A stretch of DNA of 64,000 nucleotides from an uncultured Caldilineaceae bacterium (GCA_951813625.1 CATOTS010000012.1:95210-159209), one strand, 5' to 3'. Counted from the first letter of the stretch, positions 9,648-19,378 are shown. A program made the numbers and translations. Notes: generated by a model from the sequence alone, not told the origin.

Positions 9648-10437
9648 TTGCCGTGGCGCCACCATCCATGAGAAGCTCGGCGCCGGTGACGCTGGCGGCC
9701 CTGTCCGAGACGAGAAAGAGGGCCATGTCGGCGATTTCATCGGCTTCCGCCATGCGCCCCAAGGGGATCGATGCGATGCGGCTTGCGGTCGCCTCCTCCA
9801 CGGAGATGCCGTGCGCGTCGGCTTCCTGGCGGGCGAGCTGGCGGGCGCGCTCGGTGTTCACCGGCCCGGGTGAGATGGCGTTGATGCGGACGCGATATGG
9901 CGCCAGGTCCTGCGAGATTCCCTTGGTAAAGTTGATGATGGCGGCGTTGGCGGTGCCGCCTGCCAGGAATGTCGGCGTGGGATTGTGGGCCGCGGCGCCG
10001 ACAATGTTGACGATGCGCCCGTCGCGCCGGGCCTTCATCTGCGGCGCAACCGCACGCACCATGCGCATATAGCCCAAAAGCTTCAGGTCCCAGGCGCCGT
10101 GGTAGGCGTCGTCGCTGAGGCTGTAGAAGTCGCCGCTCGGCGCCGAGCCGGCGTTGTTGATGAGGATGTCCACCCGCCCCCAGGTGTCGAGAGCGCGGGC
10201 TGCAACCCGTTCGACGCCCGCCGCGGTGCTCACGTCGGCGCTTTCGGCCAGCGCTTCAGCCTTGCTTTCGGGCGCGTGATCGCTGATAGCGGTCAACGCT
10301 TGCGCAAGCCGCTCCTGGTTGCGCGCCGCGATCAGCACGCTGACCCCTTCGGCGTAGAGCGCCTGCGCGCAGGCCAGGCCGATGCCGGCGCTGCCTCCGG
10401 TGATGATAGCCGTTTTGCCGGATAGGTTGAGTTGCAC
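9640..10437 (-). CDS. SDR-family oxidoreductase
   Basis: MQLNLSGKTAIITGGSAGIGLACAQAL (TGxxxGIG), NNAG, C-terminal SVTGAELLMDGGATANV. Confidence 0.93.
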   Translation of the reverse strand: MQLNLSGKTAIITGGSAGIGLACAQALYAEGVSVLIAARNQERLAQALTAISDHAPESKAEALAESADVSTAAGVERVAARALDTWGRVDILINNAGSAPSGDFYSLSDDAYHGAWDLKLLGYMRMVRAVAPQMKARRDGRIVNIVGAAAHNPTPTFLAGGTANAAIINFTKGISQDLAPYRVRINAISPGPVNTERARQLARQEADAHGISVEEATASRIASIPLGRMAEADEIADMALFLVSDRAASVTGAELLMDGGATANV

Positions 10438-10524
10438 GGTTTTTCTGCTCCTTCGACGGTCGACATCCTGCCCGGCCTGATTTCACCGCTGCGGCTGTCG
10501 CCGCCGCCTGCACGGCGGTTCTGC

Positions 10525-11529
10525 TCAGCCGGTCATTTCGTCTGCGCCGTTATAGATTTCGCAACTTGGAAAGGTCAGCGAGAACCCGTACCAGCGGGAG
10601 AACAGATGCAGCGGCTGTGCAACCGGCAGTTCGGCTCCGTCGGCGTCGTAAAGCCTGCCGTTGCGGATGGAACCGCCGCTGTCCAGGCGCAGCTCGTCGC
10701 CGTCCCACTCGGCCTGCTTGACGTCGACGAAGACGGGCGCCGGCGTGCCGGAGACCGGGTCGAGATAGACCAGCATCATGCTGTCGGCGAAACGGTCGAT
10801 CAAAAGGCCGCCGTTCGCTTTGATGAGGTCGAGCGGGTAGTAGCGGCTGATGTCGTCCGTCCAGACGCCCAGCCCCATATCCAATCGCGGCCGCCGCGGG
10901 TCCTCAGCGCCCATGGAGCCGGCGAACCCGGGCGGCATAAAGCGCCCCCTGCCCAACTTCTGCAGAAGCTTCGCCACCCGGTCAATCAGTCCGAACGGCA
11001 GTGGGAGCCGCGAACGGGCGATGCCGGCATCCGGGTACTGCGCCAGCGCCTGGTCTGCCCGCATATGGCGCAGGGGCGCCAACTCCAGTTGCCGTCCCTT
11101 CAACGGGCCGTGCAGACACTCGCCGGTGATGTGATCCCAATAGGAGCCGGTCTGGTGATCCCCCATCAGCGACATGCCGTTGTAGATGCCGCGGGTCGCA
11201 AACGTGTGGACCTTGCCGTCGACAGTTGGCGTCAGACTGACGCCGCTGTTGCAGGGCGCTCAGAAGGTGGCGAGAAACGGTACGCCATTCAACTCTCCCT
11301 GCGCCACATGATGGAAGACCATCTGGTCGGTGAACAGAGCCAGGGCCGCGCCGTCGCGCTCCAGCAGAAGCAGCGGCGTCTCGGGGCGGACCTGCCCGCG
11401 CGTCACCGCGTCGGCCAGCGGCTCGGTCCGCTGCACTGCTATCGGACGGAACATATCTCGCTTGCTGAGGATCGCCCGTTTTGCGTCAAAAGCCGTCGCT
11501 GCAGTCAGTTCGTTTGTGATCTCTTCCAT
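10525..11529 (-). CDS. DUF3179-family protein, predicted selenoprotein (in-frame TGA at 11260-11262 read as Sec)
   Basis: ATG at 11529 (MEEITNELTAATAFDAKR, AGGAGC upstream). Reading through the single TGA gives ...VFHHVAQGELNGVPFLATF-U-APCNSGVSLTPTVDGKVHTFATRGIYNGMSLMGDHQTGSYWDHITGECLHGPL..., in frame with ORF 10525-11175. Confidence 0.8.
11222..11262 (-). promoter_or_regulatory. Candidate bacterial SECIS element (UGA plus downstream hairpin)
   Basis: TGAGCGCCCTGCA-ACAG-C-GGCGTCA-GTC-TGACGCC-AA-CTGT: 7-bp upper stem, GUC loop, 4-bp lower stem; loop G is 23 nt after the UGA. Confidence 0.7.
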
Positions 11530-11567
11530 TGTTAGCTCCTCTGCTGGCGGAAGTCCACAATCAGACT

Positions 11568-11628
11568 GTGACGCGCCATTGCGGTGACGCGCCATTGCGG
11601 TGACGCGCTATTGCGGTGACGCGCCTAT
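11568..11628. repeat. 16-bp tandem direct repeat, about 3.8 copies
   Basis: gtgacgcgccattgcg x2, gtgacgcgctattgcg, gtgacgcgcctat. Confidence 0.95.
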
Positions 11629-12680
11629 GGTTCTGTAGAGAAACGGAAGACGGTCGTCTCGCTGTACTCCTCGCCGGGCCGCAGAACGACCGAAGGGAAG
11701 TTCGGCTGGTTGGGCGCGTTGGGAAAATGCTGCGTCTCCAGGCAGAAACCGCCGTGATCGGGATAGATCTGCCCGCCTTTGCCCGCGCTCGACGTCTCCA
11801 TCAGGTTGCCGGTATAGAACTGCATGCCCGGTTGGGTCGTCAGCACCTCCAGCACGCGTCCGCTGGCCGGCTCGCTGACGCGGGCCGCCAGCCGCAGCGT
11901 ACCGGGCGCGCCGTTGAGGACAAAGTTGTGATCGTAGCCGCCGCCGAAGCGGATCTGCTCGTCGTCGGCAGCGATGCGCGCGCCGATGGCGGTCGGCTGG
12001 CGGAAGTCCAAGGGCGTTCCGGTTACGTCGCGCAGTTCGCCCGTCGGAATCAGCGTACTGTCCATCGCCGTGAACGCGTCGGCGTTGATCATGGCCATAT
12101 GGTCGAGGATCGTGCCGCGCCCGGCCAGATTGAAGTAGCTGTGATTGGTCAGGTTGACGATTGTGGGCGCGTCGCAGGTGGCGCGGTAGTCGAGACGCAG
12201 GGCGTTGTCGTCATCGAGGCTAACCGTCACTTCAGTATCGAGCGCGCCCGGGTAGAGGTCCTCGCCGTCCGGGCTGTGGTAGGCGAGTCGCAAGCCGACT
12301 GTTTGTTCATTTTGGAACGGCTTCGCTTGCCAGACGACCTTGTCGAAGCCGCCTTCACCGCCGTGCAGATGGTCGTCGCCGAGGTTGCGGGCGAGCTGGT
12401 AGCGCACACCGTCCAACTCGAAGCTGGCGCCTCGGATGCGGTTGGCAAAGCGGCCCACGAGCACGCCGAAAAAGGGATGGTCGGTCAGATATTCGTCGAG
12501 CGTATCGAAGCCGAGCACGACGTCACCCGGCTGGCCGTTGCGGTCCGGCGCCGTGATGGTGCGGATCAGCCCGCCGTATTCGAGCACGTCCACCTGTACA
12601 CCACTGTTGTTGGCGAGCGTGTACTGCCTGACCGGTTGCCCGCTCCTGGTCTTGCCGAAGGCCTGGCTGCTGAGTCTCAT
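11625..12680 (-). CDS. Aldose 1-epimerase (galactose mutarotase)
   Basis: LEYGGLIRTITAPDRNGQPGDVVLGFDTLDEYLTDHPFFGVLVGRFANRIRGASF...NLTNHSYFNLAG: family motifs. Confidence 0.92.
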   Translation of the reverse strand: MRLSSQAFGKTRSGQPVRQYTLANNSGVQVDVLEYGGLIRTITAPDRNGQPGDVVLGFDTLDEYLTDHPFFGVLVGRFANRIRGASFELDGVRYQLARNLGDDHLHGGEGGFDKVVWQAKPFQNEQTVGLRLAYHSPDGEDLYPGALDTEVTVSLDDDNALRLDYRATCDAPTIVNLTNHSYFNLAGRGTILDHMAMINADAFTAMDSTLIPTGELRDVTGTPLDFRQPTAIGARIAADDEQIRFGGGYDHNFVLNGAPGTLRLAARVSEPASGRVLEVLTTQPGMQFYTGNLMETSSAGKGGQIYPDHGGFCLETQHFPNAPNQPNFPSVVLRPGEEYSETTVFRFSTEP

Positions 12681-12727
12681 TTTTTCCGCTCCGCAACTGC
12701 TGCCCGCTTTAATTGGTCTCTTTGTCG

Positions 12728-13720
12728 CTATCCATCCGCCTTCTGCCGGTACTCGGCCAGCATCTGGTCCATCACCCAGGACGTGCGCGCGCCGCTGATG
12801 CCGGTGCTGGGGCAGCGCCCGCGGTCGTTCAGCTCGTCGACGATCGTCTGGATGAGCGGCTGGTGCACGTGGTCCGGCTGGGTTACCGGGATCTGCCGGG
12901 CGCCGGCGCCGGTCGTGAGCAGGATGGGGCTGGCGTCGAAGCAGACGTAGCCGATACGTCCCTTGGTACCTTCGATCTCGGTCCAGTCCAGGTTCTCGAA
13001 ACCGGTGAACATCCAAGTGCCCGTGCCCTGCACGCCGCACTCGAATGTGAAGCTCCCACTGACGATGTCCTCGGCGTCGTAGAGGCCCGCCTGATTGGCC
13101 GCGAAACCCTGGACACGGCTGATGGGTCCGAGGAAATAGTCGAGAATGTCCAACATGTGCGAGCCCAGGTCCAGGAAGAGGCCGGCGCCGGCGATCTCCG
13201 GGTCAACGCGCCATCCGAGCTGGTCCGGGAAAGAGTCGTCAGGCTTGGGCCTCCCGTAGAAGCGGACCAGGACCGAACGCACGTCACCGATCGCGCCCTG
13301 TTCGAGCAGCTCCTGTACTTTCAGAAATTTGGGCAGCCGCCGCCGGTAGTAGCCGACCCACAGCGGTACGCCGGCGTCTTCGCAGGCGCGCATCATCGTC
13401 TGGCACTCGTCGTAACTGCGCGCCATCGGCTTTTCCACGTAGACCGGCTTGCCGGCCGCCGCCGACTTGCAGGTGTATTCCATGTGGGTATCGGGCGGTG
13501 TGGCGACGTAGACCGCGTCCACCTCAGGATCGTTGATCAGCCTGTCGCCGTCGTCGTACCAACGGGCCACGCCATGGCGGCGGGCATAGTCGGCGGCGAG
13601 CTCCCCGTTGCGGCGCATCACGGCCACGAGCGCAGAGTCTTCCGCCTTGTACAGGCCGGGGCCGCTCTTGACCTCGCAGACGTCCCCGCAGCCGACGATC
13701 CCCCAGCGGATTTTGGGCAT
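12728..13720 (-). CDS. Gfo/Idh/MocA-family oxidoreductase
   Basis: MPKIRWGIVGCGDVCEVKSGP...VDAVYVATPPDTHMEYTCKSAAAGKPVYVEKPMA. Confidence 0.93.
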   Translation of the reverse strand: MPKIRWGIVGCGDVCEVKSGPGLYKAEDSALVAVMRRNGELAADYARRHGVARWYDDGDRLINDPEVDAVYVATPPDTHMEYTCKSAAAGKPVYVEKPMARSYDECQTMMRACEDAGVPLWVGYYRRRLPKFLKVQELLEQGAIGDVRSVLVRFYGRPKPDDSFPDQLGWRVDPEIAGAGLFLDLGSHMLDILDYFLGPISRVQGFAANQAGLYDAEDIVSGSFTFECGVQGTGTWMFTGFENLDWTEIEGTKGRIGYVCFDASPILLTTGAGARQIPVTQPDHVHQPLIQTIVDELNDRGRCPSTGISGARTSWVMDQMLAEYRQKADG

Positions 13721-13802
13721 GACGCTATCCTCGCTTCAAGTTGTACTTGGTTACCGTTGCTGCATTGTACCACGAGTCTGTTGGGGCTATGATTTGTGGC
13801 CG

Positions 13803-16367
13803 CTACGCCCCATCTTCATGTCCATGCAGCGGCGTGTGCTCGTGGTAGACGCCGTGCGCGTGCATGCGCTGGTGCAACCGGTTGTGGGCCGCTTCGAGCA
13901 CGGCGCGCATCTCGCGGAAGCGCTGCGCGTGCGGGCGCGGCGCGATTGTGTCGACGTAGGCGAGCGCGCCCTCGATCTGCTCCAGCACCGCGGAGGCGTC
14001 CGGCTGGTTGAAGAGTGGGCTGTCCGCTACCAGCGTCTGCACTGCGCTGGTGTGGGCTGCAATCTCCCCCTCCGTGCCGACATAACTGCCGCGCACGCGC
14101 AGCGCTATCCACGATGAAGCCGTGACCGGCACTTGCAGGCTGCCCGACGCGCTGAACTGACCGCCTACGTCGACCTGGTCGACGACCAGCCCGCCCTGGA
14201 TCACCTCCACCTGCTGAATTGGCGGCTGCACGGCCTCGACGCGCCAATCGACGCCAACGCTTCCGCCGCCGGCCGTCAACTGCACCTGTCCGCCTGGCAC
14301 AACGCCCTCAACGGTCAACTCAGCCAGCGGGCCGATCGTCATAAAGGTGTTGCCCGCCTGCACCGCGGCCATCCAATTGTCGTAGGTGAACTCCCGGTCG
14401 CCCATGTGCGCGTATGTGCGGACGCCGCCCAACTGTGACGAGGCCGCCATCTTGTCGGAGCCGCCCACAATCGGCAGTTGATAGCCCAGGTTGAGATAGC
14501 GGTACCAGTCGGCGATGCCGTAGGGATTGAGTTCCCGTTCGCAGGGGTTGAAGGTCATCATCTCGATCGCGTGGACGAGGCCGAGGACGATGTCGGCGGC
14601 CCGTTCCAGCTGCGGATTGGGTGCGTGGGGCAGCACGACAAGCCCGCCCTGGTCGATGCAGCGCTGCGCCCATTCGGCCATCACCACCTCCTGCGGATCG
14701 CCCAGGGCCGATTCGGTCGGTCCGCCGCTGCACAGGGGGTGGATCATCGGACCGTTGTAGCCCAGCAGAGAGATGTGGCCGAGAATCTGCATACGATTTT
14801 CCGTGCCGACCCGCACCAGAAACTCGCCGTCGCCGCCGAACTCGCGCGCGCCGAAGGTCGTCTTGCCGTCAAAATCGCTGACGTTGCTATACATCTCGCC
14901 CCACTGGCTGGCGAGAAGATTGACGACATGCACGTCCTCGGCCTGGCCCTCCAGCAGCGCTGTCGAGGGGCTGAGGAAGTGGACATGCGTATCGGCGGTG
15001 ACCCAGCCCTTCTCCCGCCAGGGCAGCACGCGCTCCAGCTCGAAGACCAATTCATCGGTGTCGGGCGCGATCGTGACCTGACGGCGGATGGGCGCGGTCT
15101 CATAACCCTTGGTGATCTCTACATAGACATCGCCAAGGGGCATGTCCACCTCGCAATGACCGTCGATGTAGCCGTACTGGTTGCGGCTGTTCACAAACTC
15201 ACCGTAATTGTCCTCGAACCAGAAGGGATTGACCTTGCGGTGTCGGCCGCGCGGAGGCAGATATTCGCCGTGCGCGCCGTGGAAATGGATGCGCACAGGA
15301 ACGAGGTTGTTCGTCCCCTTCTGTACCACCCGCACGTTGACAAGCCGGTGGGCCGGCTCGACCGCGGCGATGCCGTCCGTAGGCTGGCCTTCTGCGAGGC
15401 CTGCCAGGTCATAGACGATCGGTTCGTCGGTGTCGACGCCGACGTGCAGCCATGCCTGGGGATGCGCGCTGTACTCTACAATCAGATCGCGCTGGGAGAC
15501 GGCTGGCTGGACATTGGCTTCGTCGCCCAGCCAGCGTTCGCCGTCATAATCGAGCGCAGCGCGCGCGGAGATGACGTAGCCCAAGTCGATGGCGAGGTCC
15601 TCGTACTCGTCAAGCGCGTTGAATTGGACGTCCTCGGGCAGCGTCAGGCGCAGTTTGCGGCGTATACCGGGGCGAATAGGATTCTCGGTCAGGCTCGTCA
15701 GGCTGATGGCGTAGACGGTCGATTTTTCATCGCGCGGCTCCAGAATCAGGCGGCGGATGGGCCGTTCCGGATGTGGGTTCTCTAGCGCGTACAGCCACAC
15801 CTTCTCTCCCATCTCCTCCCGTCCCGATCTGGTGCGGGTCTCCCCGCGGCCGTATTCGTTGGTCGGGGCTCGCCCCAACAGTGTTTCCTCGCTGGCTGAG
15901 TTGAAGGCAATTGATCTCTCGGCTGGCAAGGCCTCAAACGCGCTGCCGCCCCAGACACTGCGGCTCTGCTGGATGGCGAAACGGCGCAGGACCGCCGTTT
16001 CGTGACGCGCGCCGTCGTCATATTCGAAGATGTAGGAAGAGACATGATCGCCCAGCGCATTGCCGTCGAGCGCGAAGTCGGCGAAGTCGTCGAGGTAGTT
16101 GGTGACGCGGTCGGCTACGGCGTGTAGAAAGACGACGTGGGCGGCGTGCGCGCCCCCCAGGTCGACGATGACCGGCTCGGCGTCCAGCAGAATGACGGCG
16201 CGGCCTTCGGCTTCACCCAGCAGGAAGGGGATGCCGTTGAAGGCGTCGGCGCCGCTCCGGCCAGCAAGAGAAGCGGGCACTTGCACCGACTCGGGCAACT
16301 CGGCGCGGCAGGCATTGAAGGACATCGACAAATCAACAGGCGTGAAGTGTGGGGAGACTGGATTCAT
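13803..16367 (-). CDS. CehA/McbA-family metallohydrolase (PHP-like)
   Basis: KGWVTADTHVHFLSP (metal-binding DxHxH), long N-terminal beta-rich region; probable start MNPVSPHFTP at 16367 (ORF opens at 16412). Confidence 0.8.
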   Translation of the reverse strand: MNPVSPHFTPVDLSMSFNACRAELPESVQVPASLAGRSGADAFNGIPFLLGEAEGRAVILLDAEPVIVDLGGAHAAHVVFLHAVADRVTNYLDDFADFALDGNALGDHVSSYIFEYDDGARHETAVLRRFAIQQSRSVWGGSAFEALPAERSIAFNSASEETLLGRAPTNEYGRGETRTRSGREEMGEKVWLYALENPHPERPIRRLILEPRDEKSTVYAISLTSLTENPIRPGIRRKLRLTLPEDVQFNALDEYEDLAIDLGYVISARAALDYDGERWLGDEANVQPAVSQRDLIVEYSAHPQAWLHVGVDTDEPIVYDLAGLAEGQPTDGIAAVEPAHRLVNVRVVQKGTNNLVPVRIHFHGAHGEYLPPRGRHRKVNPFWFEDNYGEFVNSRNQYGYIDGHCEVDMPLGDVYVEITKGYETAPIRRQVTIAPDTDELVFELERVLPWREKGWVTADTHVHFLSPSTALLEGQAEDVHVVNLLASQWGEMYSNVSDFDGKTTFGAREFGGDGEFLVRVGTENRMQILGHISLLGYNGPMIHPLCSGGPTESALGDPQEVVMAEWAQRCIDQGGLVVLPHAPNPQLERAADIVLGLVHAIEMMTFNPCERELNPYGIADWYRYLNLGYQLPIVGGSDKMAASSQLGGVRTYAHMGDREFTYDNWMAAVQAGNTFMTIGPLAELTVEGVVPGGQVQLTAGGGSVGVDWRVEAVQPPIQQVEVIQGGLVVDQVDVGGQFSASGSLQVPVTASSWIALRVRGSYVGTEGEIAAHTSAVQTLVADSPLFNQPDASAVLEQIEGALAYVDTIAPRPHAQRFREMRAVLEAAHNRLHQRMHAHGVYHEHTPLHGHEDGA

Positions 16368-16444
16368 GGGACTCTCCGTTTGTTGCGCATCTCGCGGCGG
16401 TTGGTGCAACAATTTCTCTCGTCAGCCTTCGCGGAACGACCGCG

Positions 16445-17593
16445 TCAGGATGCTGCCAGCCAGCAGTCGAACCAGTCGAATGCATCCGACTGCATCTCAA
16501 GGTCGAACTTGTGATCACCTGCGTAGAAAGCGCAGCGGTAGCTGCCGGGCGCATCGGCTTTATCGTAGATTTCACGCAAAATGGCGTCGGCCCGCTCCAT
16601 CTCGGGACGGGTGAACAGCGGGTCCTCGCTGTTGTTCTGAACCAACGTCGGCAGCGGCGCCCGCATCCCCAGAATGTCCGGATAGTCCATCTCGGTGGGC
16701 AGATGAGGTACGTAGATCATCCACGTGTGGCTGTGGCTCTTGTTGAGCAGATAGTCGCGCCAGGTAGTCATCATGCCGACGCAGACCGCGCAGCGCACGC
16801 GGTCGTCCAGCCCGGCCAGGTAGACTGTGCGCAGCCCGCCGCCGGACAGTCCGCCAATGCCGACGCGGCTCGGGTCCACGTCGTCGCGGGCGCAGAGCAC
16901 ATCCAGCGCCCGTAGATCCTCGGCCAGCCACACACCGGGCCAGGTCGTGCCGGCGCTGAACAGGGATTTCGCCAGGATCGATTCGTGGCCGTTTGCCCAG
17001 CGGTTGTAGGCCTCGATGTATTCAGGTTCATCCGACTCGACCGCGTCCATCCCGTCGCGGATATGCGGAGGAACGTCAGCGATGCGGATGCGGCGGCTGC
17101 CGAAGGCGAAGGCATCGGGCACGAGTACGGCATAGCCGCGCTGGGCAAGGCGATTGGCCCAGGGTACATCGCCATAAGCCCGCCTCCGGTGCTCGATGTT
17201 GACCGCGTTCTGCTGCTCCTGCGTGCGTGTGATCTTCTGCCAGCCGTGGAACTTGTGGCCGCCGTGATCGTGCAGGGCCAGCACGCCGGGCAGCGGGCCG
17301 GGCGCGGCGGCCGGTTTCAACAGGACGGCCGCAGTGCGCGGGCCGTAGGGCAGTTGCCAGGAGAGTGTCTCCACGCGCAGACCGTCATACTCATGCTGCC
17401 GCTCAATCCGCACCTCTGGCAGGTCGCCTGTGTCCGGCATCGCCAGCCGTTCGCGAAATCGCTGTCGTGCAGCAGGCCGCCAGGCGGCCGGATCGGTCCA
17501 ATGGGTATGGCGGAAGGAGAGATAGTTCGGCCCTTCACCCGCAAGGGCAGCCGCCCATGTGCCGTAGGCGCCGAGCATCGAATGTGAGGTCAT
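16445..17593 (-). CDS. Alpha/beta hydrolase (acetyl-xylan-esterase/dienelactone-hydrolase-like)
   Basis: LALHDHGGHKFHG, VGIGGLSGGGLRTVYLAGLD (GxSGG nucleophile elbow), C-terminal GDHKFD. Confidence 0.85.
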   Translation of the reverse strand: MTSHSMLGAYGTWAAALAGEGPNYLSFRHTHWTDPAAWRPAARQRFRERLAMPDTGDLPEVRIERQHEYDGLRVETLSWQLPYGPRTAAVLLKPAAAPGPLPGVLALHDHGGHKFHGWQKITRTQEQQNAVNIEHRRRAYGDVPWANRLAQRGYAVLVPDAFAFGSRRIRIADVPPHIRDGMDAVESDEPEYIEAYNRWANGHESILAKSLFSAGTTWPGVWLAEDLRALDVLCARDDVDPSRVGIGGLSGGGLRTVYLAGLDDRVRCAVCVGMMTTWRDYLLNKSHSHTWMIYVPHLPTEMDYPDILGMRAPLPTLVQNNSEDPLFTRPEMERADAILREIYDKADAPGSYRCAFYAGDHKFDLEMQSDAFDWFDCWLAAS

Positions 17594-17718
17594 CGCGTCG
17601 CTTCCTGGTGCAATCGTCGGAAAAGGGTTACAAGGCCGCTTCACGCCAGTTCAATGCAGCCCGCGCTGTGGCAGATTATAAAGCAGGAGCGGGGCGCGCG
17701 GAAAGGCAGGCAAACAAG

Positions 17719-17760
17719 AAGGGGAGGTCGAAGCAGCGCCGACCTCCCCTTTGTTTGTCT
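17719..17760. terminator. Bidirectional-looking intrinsic terminator hairpin
   Basis: aaggggaggtcg-aagcagcgc-cgacctcccctt followed by tgtttgt; downstream of the minus-strand VOC gene. Confidence 0.7.
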
Positions 17761-17866
17761 TCATGGCATCGACCTGGACCGGGAGCCCATTCCCTGCGAA
17801 TTCAAGCGGATCCACACGCAAGGATTTCGCATAGCGGTCTTTGGCCGGGTCTCAACCCGAACGCCC

Positions 17867-18664
17867 CTAGTAGCCAGGTGGGGCGTCGACCGGTCCGTCG
17901 AACTGCATCGCGGTGAAGACGCCGCCCTGCGGATCCCCGACGACGGCGAAGCGGCCAACCGTGCCGGTATCGGTCGGGGGGACGTGAATGGCGCCGCCGA
18001 GTTCCTTTGCCCTGGCCGCGGTCGCCTCGATATCCTCCGACATGAAGTAGACGCCCCAATTGGGCGGAACTTCGCCCCAGGATTCGTCCATCTGCAACAT
18101 GCCGGCCTGCATGCGCTCGCCCAGTTTGAAGAGGTGGTAGCCGTTGGGGTCCTGGTCGCGGCCCCAGTCGAAGACGGTCTGATAGAACTTGTGCGCGGTT
18201 TCGGGATCCTTTGTCTGCAACTCACTCCAGACCCACGCGTTTGGCATGTTGACCAGCTGCGCGCCGATGTGTTCCTTTGGCTGCCACAGGCTGACCATGG
18301 CGCCGGTCGGGTCCTGTAGCACACCCAATCGTCCCGATTCCATGACATCCATCGGCTCCATAGCAAGGGTCCCGCCGGCTGCCGTCGCCTTGGCGATCAC
18401 GGCGTCGATGTCATCGTGTTTGATGTAGGATGACCAGATCGGCGGGATGTTCTGGGCCATCATCTCCGCCGGCAGATTGCTCAGGCCGGCGACGTTGTAC
18501 CCCTCTATTTGGCACAGTGAATAATGGCTGCCCATCGGCGTGGACATGTCGTAGTAGTCCCACCCGAAGAGGCCGCTGTAGAACTCTTTGGCTGCCGGGA
18601 CGTCGCTGGTGGCGAGGTCTACCCAGCAGAACATATTGTTCGGATAACTCTTTACTACCTGCAT
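17867..18664 (-). CDS. VOC-family (glyoxalase/bleomycin-resistance fold) protein
   Basis: Duplicated VOC modules: FCWVDLATSDVPAAKEFYSGLFGWDY and WVWSELQTKDPETAHKFYQTVFDW. Confidence 0.92.
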   Translation of the reverse strand: MQVVKSYPNNMFCWVDLATSDVPAAKEFYSGLFGWDYYDMSTPMGSHYSLCQIEGYNVAGLSNLPAEMMAQNIPPIWSSYIKHDDIDAVIAKATAAGGTLAMEPMDVMESGRLGVLQDPTGAMVSLWQPKEHIGAQLVNMPNAWVWSELQTKDPETAHKFYQTVFDWGRDQDPNGYHLFKLGERMQAGMLQMDESWGEVPPNWGVYFMSEDIEATAARAKELGGAIHVPPTDTGTVGRFAVVGDPQGGVFTAMQFDGPVDAPPGY

Positions 18665-18828
18665 GAAGCTGTCTCCTTATTACGAGAGTGGGGAACTGAA
18701 ACGCCTGTTGGCACAGACAGGTATCAACGTAGCACAGATCGATGATGTGTGCTGAATTGACAGCAGTCTGTTCTCATTATGGGACGCTTTTCCCCTCGAA
18801 AGTGTTCCGCCAAGCTGGCTGGAGGCGC

Positions 18829-18857
18829 AAAAAAAGCCGACCGGGAAACCGGTCGGC
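18829..18857 (-). terminator. Intrinsic terminator (minus)
   Basis: Minus strand GCCGACCGG-TTTC-CCGGTCGGC-TTTTTTT. Confidence 0.85.
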
Positions 18858-18881
18858 ATTGTATTTGGGCGCCTGACGGAC

Positions 18882-19295
18882 TCAGGCCTCTTCGAGGTAG
18901 TAGCGGTAAAGCAGCCCTGCGAGAACGATGCCAATTATTGTCGCCACGATATAGACCCAGATGTCGCTGAAAATGCCGGCTGCCACCGCCGGGCCAGTCG
19001 AAGGACTAGGAAAGTGAACATGCGTATCCGCAGTCACCCAGCCCTTTTCCCGCCACGGCAGCACCCGTTCCAACTCGAAGACCACTTCGTCAGTGTCAGC
19101 CGCGATCGTCACCTGTTTACGAATCAGCGCCGTCTCATATAGCCCTTGGTGATCTCCACGAAAACCTCGCCCAACGGCATATCCACCTCGCAATGGCCGT
19201 CGATGTAGCAATACTGGTTGCGGCCGTTCACGAACTCGCCGTAGTTGTCCTCAAACCAGTGAGGATTCACCTTGCGATGGCGGCCGCGCTAAGCG
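18882..19295 (-). pseudogene. Chimeric relic: CehA/McbA fragment joined to aquaporin (MIP) C-terminal fragment
   Basis: 19001-19295 matches 14963-15255 of the intact metallohydrolase (IRKQVTIAADTDEVVFELERVLPWREKGWVTADTHVHFPSPST) with a 2-nt frameshift; then in frame GPAVAAGIFSDIWVYIVATIIGIVLAGLLYRYYLEEA, resembling MIP C-termini. Confidence 0.75.
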
Positions 19296-19378
19296 GTCTG
19301 CGCTGTCCGGGATACTATAGCAGGGATTGGAAAGAGGGGAATAGCCGCGCTAACTTGGCGCGTAACCGCAGAAGCACA

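Noticed and set aside
11260-11262. In-frame TGA treated as an ordinary nonsense mutation/pseudogene
   Set aside because: Single stop, at a conserved Cys position, followed by a SECIS-like hairpin, with both flanks well preserved; recoding is the better explanation, though not proven.
14478-15785. 435-aa plus-strand ORF opposite the CehA/McbA gene
   Set aside because: Antisense ORF from high GC third positions; the minus strand carries metal-binding and other motifs.
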